A stretch of 11,017 nucleotides of DNA from Sneathiella sp. GTDB taxonomy: Bacteria; Pseudomonadota; Alphaproteobacteria; Sneathiellales; Sneathiellaceae. The translations under genes were made by a program, and so were the position numbers. Positions 5,715 to 11,017 of the stretch are shown here, in pieces; within the stretch, counting starts at the first letter, position 1; each line of letters begins with the position of its first letter. The notes beneath the pieces were generated by a model. That model was not told where the DNA came from, made no database searches, and saw only the letters and a program-made list of their open reading frames with translations. The stretch covers positions 1-11,017 of the forward strand of contig NVRR01000081.1 of assembly GCA_002732675.1 (NCBI GenBank), written 5' to 3'.

Positions 5715-6881
5715 TCAATAGGATTTCGGCATTCCCAGCGCTTTTTCCGCAACGTAACAAAGAACCAGCTGCGGGCTGACGGGGGCAATGCGGCAAATCA
5801 ACACTTCGCGCATAAGCCGTTCCACGACAAACTCCTTCGCATACCCCATGCCGCCATGGGTCATCACCGCTTGCGTGCAGGCTTTAAATCCGGCTTCACC
5901 ACCCAGATATTTTGCCGCATTGGCATAGACGCCAGACTCCAGGCCCGCGTCATAATCGGCCGCAGCTTTCATGCCCATAAGATAAGCGGCCTCTAGCTCC
6001 ATCCAGTTTTCAGCGAGGGGGTGCTGGATTGCCTGGTTCATACCGATAGGTCGACCGAAGACTTCCCGCTCGCGCGCATATTTCGCGGCCCGCCCCAATG
6101 CATTCATCCCAATTCCCACGGCTTCCATGCCGACCAACACCCGCTCGGGATTGAGGCTGTGCAGCAAATAGTGAAAACCTTTACCTTCTTCACCGATCAG
6201 ATCTTCGTCGGGGACCGGCAGGGCATCGATAAAGACCTCGTTGGAGTCAACCGCTTTTCGGCCCATTTTATCAATAACCCGAACATCCACATAGTCGCGA
6301 TTAAGATCCGTATAGAAGAGCGACAGGCCGTCTGTTGCCTTCTGGCATTTGTCTTTCGGCGTCGTCCGGACCAGCAACATGATTTTATCGGCTTCCTGAG
6401 CCGTGGTGGTCCAGATTTTCCGGCCATTGATGATATAGCCTTTGTCGGTCTTTTCCGCGCGGGTTTCCAGCGCGGTGGTATTGAGGCCAGCATTGGGCTC
6501 GGTCACGCCAAAGCAGGATTTGACCTTGCCCTTGATCAGGGGCGGCAACCAGCGCTCTTTTTGCTCCGCCGTTCCGAAAACCACAATCGGGTGCGGCCCG
6601 AAAATATTGATATGGATTGCAGACGCCGCCGACATGGCGCCAGAGGATTTCGCGACTTCATGCATCATTAGCGCTGCTTCGGTCACGCCGAGACCAGCAC
6701 CGCCATATTCTTCAGGCATGGTGATGCCGAGCCAGCCCGCATCCGCCATGGCTTTATGGAAATCAAACGGAAAATCGCCCGTGCGGTCTTTTTCGAGCCA
6801 ATATTGATCATCGAAGCGACTACACAGTCCTGCGACATTCTCCTTAATGGCTTCCTGCTCTTCCGTCAGTGTAAAATCCAT
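5715..6881 (-). CDS. Acyl-CoA dehydrogenase (second of a tandem pair)
   Basis: A 388-residue FAD enzyme expected to form a trans-2 double bond in an acyl-CoA and pass electrons to ETF. The start is ATG at 6881 (MDFTLTEEQ), with AGAGGA 8 bases upstream; an in-frame ATG at 6920 would add 13 unlikely residues and include the palindrome. Family features in order: N-terminal helices (1-110), the beta-domain flavin motif FGVTEPNAGLNTTALETRA (124-142), the KIWTTTA segment (155-161), and the C-terminal helical domain with REVFGRPIGMNQAIQH (272-287) and THGGMGYAKEFVVERLMRE (341-359). In most relatives a YEGT follows about 8 residues after the last motif and supplies the catalytic Glu; here the aligned stretch is IAPVS, so that position is Pro367. 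E246 in NPERVLVG aligns with the base of isovaleryl-CoA and long-chain enzymes. Downstream of the first dehydrogenase by 104 bases. Confidence 0.95.
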   Translation of the reverse strand: MDFTLTEEQEAIKENVAGLCSRFDDQYWLEKDRTGDFPFDFHKAMADAGWLGITMPEEYGGAGLGVTEAALMMHEVAKSSGAMSAASAIHINIFGPHPIVVFGTAEQKERWLPPLIKGKVKSCFGVTEPNAGLNTTALETRAEKTDKGYIINGRKIWTTTAQEADKIMLLVRTTPKDKCQKATDGLSLFYTDLNRDYVDVRVIDKMGRKAVDSNEVFIDALPVPDEDLIGEEGKGFHYLLHSLNPERVLVGMEAVGIGMNALGRAAKYAREREVFGRPIGMNQAIQHPLAENWMELEAAYLMGMKAAADYDAGLESGVYANAAKYLGGEAGFKACTQAVMTHGGMGYAKEFVVERLMREVLICRIAPVSPQLVLCYVAEKALGMPKSY

Positions 6882-6916
6882 TTTTTCCGTCCTCTGTTCA
6901 ATGCGCCGAAACACTA

Positions 6917-6930
6917 TCATTCGCGAATGA
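6917..6930. promoter_or_regulatory. Palindrome between the two dehydrogenase genes (possible operator)
   Basis: TCATTCGCGAATGA is a perfect 14-bp palindrome in the 104-base gap between the dehydrogenase genes. It is flanked by a second, slightly off-centre inverted pair, GAAACA (6908-6913) and TGTTTC (6932-6937). Size and symmetry suit a TetR-type repressor, a family that often controls acyl-CoA genes, but no regulator gene is in the window. It could instead be an mRNA hairpin. A single 14-bp palindrome by itself could arise by chance in 11 kb; its intergenic position and the flanking arms raise its value. Confidence 0.4.
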
Positions 6931-6985
6931 ATGTTTCAAGCCTTGCCGTCTTTCGGGAAAATGATGGCGAGGCGACCTATTCTGT

Positions 6986-8146
6986 TTATGCGCGCTGATT
7001 AAACCTTCGGCCGGCATAGGATGCCGCAATATTAACTTTCTGGATATCAATGGTGCCGCCAGCAATACCCCAGCCCCAGCTGTCCCGGAGGCGTTGTTCC
7101 ATCCCGTAGGATTTGGAGTAACCATAAGCGCCCATGACCTGCAGTGCGATGCCGCAAACTTCCCGGCCGATTTCATTGGAGAAACATTTGGCAAGGCTCG
7201 AATCTCGCACCGACGGCAGGCCGTCGTTGGCCTGCTGCGCGGCGCGATGGATAAGAAGCCGCGCGGCTTCAAGGCGCATGGCCATATCGGCGATTTTGAT
7301 CTGGATGGCCTGAAAATCAATGATCGGTTTGCCGAACTGTTCGCGTTCCTGGGCATATTCAAGGGCGTAATTGAAGGCGGCTTGCGCGATGCCGAGGCAC
7401 ATGGTGGCGTTGCCGCAGCGTTCCAGGTCGAAGGCCTCCATCAGTTTGCCAAAACCGCCAGCGGGTACGATCTCATTTTCTAGTGGTACCTTTACGTCAT
7501 CGAAGAAGATATCGGCGCTGGGCACACCGCGAAAGCCCATGAGCTGTTCAGGCTCGCCAAAACTAAGACCTTCGGATCCTTTTTCGACAAATATGGCACC
7601 TATGCCTTTGGCGCCCGGGGCATCGGACATGCGGCTATAGACCACGTAGCCATCGGCATGACCGCCGCCGCTGCACCAGCGTTTCTGGCCGCTTACAACA
7701 TAGCCGTCCTCGGTTTTGGTTGCGCGGGTTTTCAAATCCGTGAGCGCCGATCCGGCCGCCGGTTCCGACATGCAGACGGCAACAATTTTCTCGCCGCGAC
7801 AGACAGCTGGGATAATCCGTTCTTTTAAAGCTGACGTACCAAAATGTTCAATGGCTCGGACAGGTCCGACGGAGCTTTCAAAAATCGGGAAGGCGACAGC
7901 GGCGGAGATTTTGACAAATTCCTCCAGCACCAGCAGGGCTTCGATATTTCCGACACCCATCCCGCCATATTCGGGCGCGATATTCATGCCAAGGAAGCCT
8001 TGCTCCCCATACCGTTTCATCCAGTCTGACGGGACCGGTACATTCTTTTCCTCAAGCTCCTTTGCCAGTTCCACAAGCTCTGTGGTGGCAAATTTGCGCG
8101 CCATTTCCTGAAGTTGACGTTGATCTTCCGTCAGAGAAAAATCCAT
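6986..8146 (-). CDS. Acyl-CoA dehydrogenase (first of a tandem pair)
   Basis: A 386-residue FAD-dependent acyl-CoA dehydrogenase. ATG at 8146 has AAGGA 8 bases upstream. Motifs: IAPEYGGMGVG (56-66), AVCMSEPAAGSALTDLKTRA (123-142, flavin and substrate contacts), QKRWCSGG (154-161), REQFGKPIIDFQAIQIKIAD (268-287) and MGAYGYSKSYGMEQRLRD (338-355). The stretch aligned with the usual YEGT is AGGT (362-365), so the standard catalytic Glu is Gly363. E242 in FDLERCG aligns with the base of isovaleryl-CoA dehydrogenase (which has LDLERLV there). It shares the MDF-LTE-Q opening with its neighbour but is only distantly similar overall, so the two are not a recent duplication. They may be separate enzymes or subunits of one heteromer. 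It lies 56 bases after the TRAP large permease gene. Confidence 0.95.
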   Translation of the reverse strand: MDFSLTEDQRQLQEMARKFATTELVELAKELEEKNVPVPSDWMKRYGEQGFLGMNIAPEYGGMGVGNIEALLVLEEFVKISAAVAFPIFESSVGPVRAIEHFGTSALKERIIPAVCRGEKIVAVCMSEPAAGSALTDLKTRATKTEDGYVVSGQKRWCSGGGHADGYVVYSRMSDAPGAKGIGAIFVEKGSEGLSFGEPEQLMGFRGVPSADIFFDDVKVPLENEIVPAGGFGKLMEAFDLERCGNATMCLGIAQAAFNYALEYAQEREQFGKPIIDFQAIQIKIADMAMRLEAARLLIHRAAQQANDGLPSVRDSSLAKCFSNEIGREVCGIALQVMGAYGYSKSYGMEQRLRDSWGWGIAGGTIDIQKVNIAASYAGRRFNQRA

Positions 8147-8202
8147 CTACCTGTTCCTTGTTTTTATTGTTGTTGGTTAGCGGTCGGATTATGTCATTTG
8201 CG

Positions 8203-9510
8203 CTAATTTAACATTTGCTGCGGCAACCACAAAATTAAGGCCGGGAAAGCTATGAAAAGGCCGATGGTCAGCACATCTGCGACAAAGAACGGACCAATCC
8301 CCCGGAACACATCCGATAGCGGTATATCCGGTCTGACGCCGTTGACGACATAACAATTGAGCCCGATAGGCGGCGTAATCAAACAGATTTCCACCATTTT
8401 TACGACGATAATGCCGAACCAGATGGGATCGTAGCCAAGACCGATGACGGCCGGATACACCACGGGCAACGTCAAAAGCAGCATGCCAATGGCATCCATA
8501 AACATTCCCAAAATGGCGTAGCCGCAGAGGATCAAAACGATGATCACAGTTGGGGGGAATGGCAGGCCCAGGATCCATTCAGCGAAGGCCTCAGGCAGGC
8601 CCGAGAAACCAAGGAAGCGGACAAACACCAGAACGCCCCATATGATGGAGAAGATCATCACCGTCAGTTTTGCGGTTTCAAAAAGCGCAGCTTTTAGGGC
8701 TTTCGTCCGCATGCCATGAAGAAAGGCGAGAATCAAAACCACAAAAGCGCCAAGTGCCCCGGCTTCTGTCGGCGTTGCCCAGCCACCATAAATGGCGCTG
8801 AAGATGATGCCGATGACGGCAATAATGGGGAATGTGCCGGGCAGAGACTTCACTTTTTCCTTCATGGTGAAGCCGCCCACGGGGGGGCCCAGTTTCGGAT
8901 TAAGGGTTGCTCGGACGATGATGATAGCGGCATAAATCAGGGCGGAGACAATCCCCGGTATAAATCCGGCCAGTAGCAAGGCACCAACCGATTCCTCGAC
9001 AATTATGGCATAAATCACCAGAATGGCGCTGGGTGGAATCAATGATGCCAGTGTTCCGGCTGCGGCAACCACACCGGCTGCGAGCCGTTGGTCATATCCG
9101 TGTTTCAGCATTTCAGGAATGGCAACGCGGCTGAAAACAGCCGCAGTTGCCGTGCTGGCGCCTGAGACGGCGGCAAAACCGGCGGCGGCAAAAACCGTCG
9201 CGACGGCGAGGCCACCCGGCAACCAGCCGACCCATTTCTTGGCAGCATCAAAAGCTGCCGTCGTGATGCCCGCATGAAAGGCGAGGTAGCCGATTAGGAT
9301 AAACATCGGGAGCACGCTTAGGGAATAAAGCGTGGATTTTGAATGTGGGATTGTCCCGACGATACCGGTCCCGGCGTCCCAACCAATGATGGAGACGATG
9401 CCGAGCATGCCAACGACAGTCGCAGCGATATAGACGCGAACGCCCAGAAATACCATGAGAACCAAACATCCCATGCCAATGAGGCCCGATAAAAGGGGAT
9501 CCATTTCCAT
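8203..9510 (-). CDS. dctM: TRAP transporter large permease (DctM family)
   Basis: A 435-residue inner-membrane protein with about 12 hydrophobic segments, the ion-coupled translocation subunit of a tripartite (TRAP) transporter, usually driven by sodium. Family landmarks: GFAAVSGASTATAAVFS (111-127), ASLIPPSAILVIYAI (155-169), WATPTEAGALGAF (244-256), FMDAIGMLLLTLPVVYP (337-353) and ITPPIGLNCYVVNG (378-391). Length is normal. The start ATG at 9510 shares its A with the TAA stop of dctQ (TAATG), and AAGGG within the end of dctQ serves as ribosome-binding site, so the two permease subunits are translationally coupled. Substrates of TRAP systems are mostly organic acids; here the acyl-CoA genes immediately downstream suggest an acid that is catabolised as a CoA thioester. 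Confidence 0.96.
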   Translation of the reverse strand: MEMDPLLSGLIGMGCLVLMVFLGVRVYIAATVVGMLGIVSIIGWDAGTGIVGTIPHSKSTLYSLSVLPMFILIGYLAFHAGITTAAFDAAKKWVGWLPGGLAVATVFAAAGFAAVSGASTATAAVFSRVAIPEMLKHGYDQRLAAGVVAAAGTLASLIPPSAILVIYAIIVEESVGALLLAGFIPGIVSALIYAAIIIVRATLNPKLGPPVGGFTMKEKVKSLPGTFPIIAVIGIIFSAIYGGWATPTEAGALGAFVVLILAFLHGMRTKALKAALFETAKLTVMIFSIIWGVLVFVRFLGFSGLPEAFAEWILGLPFPPTVIIVLILCGYAILGMFMDAIGMLLLTLPVVYPAVIGLGYDPIWFGIIVVKMVEICLITPPIGLNCYVVNGVRPDIPLSDVFRGIGPFFVADVLTIGLFIAFPALILWLPQQMLN

Positions 9511-10178
9511 TATTCTTTCCCTTTTTTACGGTAGGTTTCATCAAATTTGGCTTGCTTCGCAGCGTCCCCGCCAAGGGCGTCTTTAATTTCATGGCGGGCC
9601 AGCTCTGTCACGTCTTCGATGACCGGTACGGCAATAACCTGCGCATTCGGGTACATAAATAAACGGGAGAAGCCAATAAACTGGAGTACAAAGCGCCCCC
9701 AGAGAACACAGAATGCCAGCGGAATTATCAATTTGGCAGGCCAAATTGGCAATTCGATATCAATGGTCGAGTCGCCAATTTGAAAGGCGCGCATAAAATG
9801 CAGCCAGCTGGTTTCGATCAAAATAGTAATCACAACCAGACCGACGAGTGTGGCTAGGGCTTCAAAAAAATACAACGGACGACCACTGAATTTTGCCATG
9901 AACAGATCCATGCGCACATGTCCGCCAAGCCGTTGGCAATAGGCGATGCCGAAGAAAGCAAACACCACCATGCTTTGTTCGATGAAATCGATGTAACCTG
10001 GAATGGGCATATTGAAGAACTTACGCCCGAAAACCTGGGTGACCCCTAACAGCATTACACAAAAAATAGCAAATGCAGAAAAGCCGTTCAGGAAATTTTC
10101 GACCTTTGAATACCAGTAGTCAATGATCGCAAGGGCCGGCCCGGAAGGCGGGCCCTGTATCTGGATATCTGTTGTCAT
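9510..10178 (-). CDS. dctQ: TRAP transporter small permease (DctQ family) with long C-terminal tail
   Basis: A 222-residue inner-membrane protein with four hydrophobic segments (about 33-52, 66-81, 104-125, 148-170), the small subunit that scaffolds the large permease and helps dock the binding protein. The family pattern is visible in FGRKFFNMPIPGYIDFIEQSMVVFAFFGIAY (50-80) and the RLGGHVRMDLF loop (83-93). Typical members have 160-180 residues; this one carries about 50 more after the last membrane segment, rich in charged residues and ending KKGKE, probably cytoplasmic. The ATG at 10178 has only a weak AAG upstream, so translation may depend on the preceding dctP. The gene is separated from dctP by 61 bases holding a perfect hairpin. 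Confidence 0.93.
   Translation of the reverse strand: MTTDIQIQGPPSGPALAIIDYWYSKVENFLNGFSAFAIFCVMLLGVTQVFGRKFFNMPIPGYIDFIEQSMVVFAFFGIAYCQRLGGHVRMDLFMAKFSGRPLYFFEALATLVGLVVITILIETSWLHFMRAFQIGDSTIDIELPIWPAKLIIPLAFCVLWGRFVLQFIGFSRLFMYPNAQVIAVPVIEDVTELARHEIKDALGGDAAKQAKFDETYRKKGKE
9722..9755. repeat. Intragenic inverted repeat within dctQ
   Basis: GAATT (9722-9726) and CAATTTGG (9729-9736) are mirrored by CCAAATTG (9741-9748) and AATTC (9751-9755): 13 paired bases with a 2-base internal mismatch and a 4-base loop. It lies in the codons for the IELPIWPAKLIIP region before the fourth membrane segment. It may be a message hairpin that slows translation or shapes decay, or a by-product of the codons. 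Confidence 0.45.
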
Positions 10179-10206
10179 GATTTTTTACTTGTACAAAAAG
10201 GGGAAG

Positions 10207-10231
10207 GAGAGTCCGGAATTTCCGGACTCTC
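10207..10231 (-). promoter_or_regulatory. Perfect 12-bp hairpin between dctP and dctQ
   Basis: GAGAGTCCGGAA (10207-10218) is exactly complementary to TTCCGGACTCTC (10220-10231), in practice a 10-11 bp stem with a 3-5 base loop. On the transcribed strand it begins about 9 bases after the dctP stop, and a run of five T follows about 8 bases after the stem, with CTTCCCC between. That is too far for a classical strong terminator but fits a partial attenuator or an RNA-stabilising stem that leaves more dctP message than permease message, as is common where a binding protein is needed in excess. Confidence 0.75.
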
Positions 10232-10239
10232 GATACAGA

Positions 10240-11017
10240 TCAGCTATTGGCTTCTTTTGCCTTGCTCATGATCAGCTCGTGCAATTCTTTGCCGGGCAAT
10301 CCTTTTTCATTCATTTCTTCAATCCACACGTCCCAGACAGGTTTGGCGCCAACTTTACGGAAAGCGCTCAAATCTTCGGCGGAATAGACAATGGCTTTAA
10401 GGCCCTGAGCTTCCATCATTGGAAGGTTCTTGGCATCGGCTGCCTCATACGCATTAATAAGAGCTTCGTAGGCAGGCTTCTTTGCTTCCAACAAAATGTC
10501 CTGGTATTGTTTCGGCAGTTTGTCCCATGCTGGAATATTGACAACAACCGGGCAATTTGCCGCGCCTGGTGACAGGTTTGCTGTATACCATTCGCCAACT
10601 TCCGTCAGTTTGTAGGCGACATGCGCATAGGTGAAGGGGAATGACGCTGCATCAACAGTACCACGTGACAGAGAAGTATATGTCTCTGTCGCGGTAACCG
10701 TTGTTGGCACGGCGCCGAGCTTGATCATGGCTTTACCAATACCGCCAAGGGCCCGCACTCGCATGCCTTTCCAGTCCTCAAGGGTCAATGGCGGCTTGCC
10801 AACGCCTGTAAATTCATATTGCGGCAACAAGGAGCTCATCAACAGGAATGCATCCCATCTGGCGAGGTCTTTGACGACAGCAGGATGCTGGTAATAGGCA
10901 TCATGTACAGCTGCCTGAACATTCAGGTTCGGGAACGGCAGGAACGGCAGGTCAAGGCCGGTCAAGGTTGGATTCTTCGCCCCATGATAGGAGGAGCGGA
11001 ACATGGCCATCTGGAAA
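10240..11017 (-). CDS. dctP: TRAP transporter substrate-binding protein (DctP family), N-terminus missing
   Basis: The C-terminal 258 residues of a periplasmic solute receptor; the frame is open to the right edge (FQ precedes the first ATG at 11010), so the signal peptide and perhaps 70-100 residues are outside the window. Diagnostic is the segment with LEDWKGMRVRALGG and LGAVPTTVTATETYTSLSRGTVDAA: DctP proteins have a conserved Arg in the corresponding LKGLKIR motif that forms a salt bridge to the substrate carboxylate (here the second Arg of KGMRVR, near 10755-10753), followed by the LQ-G-VDG helix. This supports a carboxylate ligand. The gene ends TGA at 10242-10240 and is followed by the hairpin and dctQM in the usual P-Q-M order. 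Ligand identity is not readable from the sequence. Confidence 0.93.
   Translation of the reverse strand, partial: FQMAMFRSSYHGAKNPTLTGLDLPFLPFPNLNVQAAVHDAYYQHPAVVKDLARWDAFLLMSSLLPQYEFTGVGKPPLTLEDWKGMRVRALGGIGKAMIKLGAVPTTVTATETYTSLSRGTVDAASFPFTYAHVAYKLTEVGEWYTANLSPGAANCPVVVNIPAWDKLPKQYQDILLEAKKPAYEALINAYEAADAKNLPMMEAQGLKAIVYSAEDLSAFRKVGAKPVWDVWIEEMNEKGLPGKELHELIMSKAKEANS

Noticed and set aside
6021..6671. 216-codon plus-strand ORF opposite an acyl-CoA dehydrogenase
   Set aside because: Shadow of a well-supported dehydrogenase; Phe/His/Arg-rich translation without motifs.

Overview
The window looks like chromosomal DNA of an alphaproteobacterium with moderate G+C, judged by eye. The class is suggested by a DUF2336 protein, a type II (RibH2-like) lumazine synthase under an FMN riboswitch as in Brucella and Mesorhizobium, and a TRAP transporter fused by operon structure to acyl-CoA enzymes. 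I cannot place it at order level from the sequence alone. No tRNA, rRNA, insertion sequence, CRISPR array or phage gene was seen.

Left part (1-3218, all minus strand). Reading in the direction of transcription there is a 119-residue protein of unknown function (3218-2859), a dNTP triphosphohydrolase of the Dgt family (2763-1429), a DUF2336 protein (1311-199) and the start of a kappa-class GST / 2-hydroxychromene-2-carboxylate isomerase-like protein that runs off the left edge (155-1). These look like loosely linked housekeeping or accessory genes, not one pathway.

Middle part (3219-4092, plus strand). A 361-base gene-free stretch holds a sigma70-like promoter (3290-3317), a textbook FMN riboswitch (3352-3488), a possible 17-codon leader ORF (3509-3562) and a hairpin (3543-3575) that buries the Shine-Dalgarno of ribH. 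The gene it controls, ribH (3580-4092), encodes lumazine synthase, the penultimate enzyme of riboflavin synthesis. This arrangement fits control of translation initiation.

Right part (4095-11017, all minus strand, converging on ribH with 2 bases between the stop codons). In transcription order this is a probable operon: TRAP substrate-binding protein (DctP-like, N-terminus beyond the right edge), small permease (DctQ-like), large permease (DctM-like), two tandem acyl-CoA dehydrogenases and an AMP-forming acyl-CoA ligase. The simplest reading is uptake of an organic acid by the TRAP system, activation to its CoA thioester by the ligase and alpha,beta-dehydrogenation by one or both flavoproteins. 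The acid itself cannot be named from the sequence. Both dehydrogenases lack the usual C-terminal catalytic glutamate but carry a glutamate at the position used by isovaleryl-CoA and long-chain acyl-CoA dehydrogenases. A perfect 12-bp hairpin separates dctP from dctQ, and a palindrome lies between the two dehydrogenase genes.

No clearly unprecedented system is visible. The most rewarding points are the riboswitch/leader/sequestering-hairpin arrangement and the paired dehydrogenases with relocated catalytic base next to a TRAP transporter.
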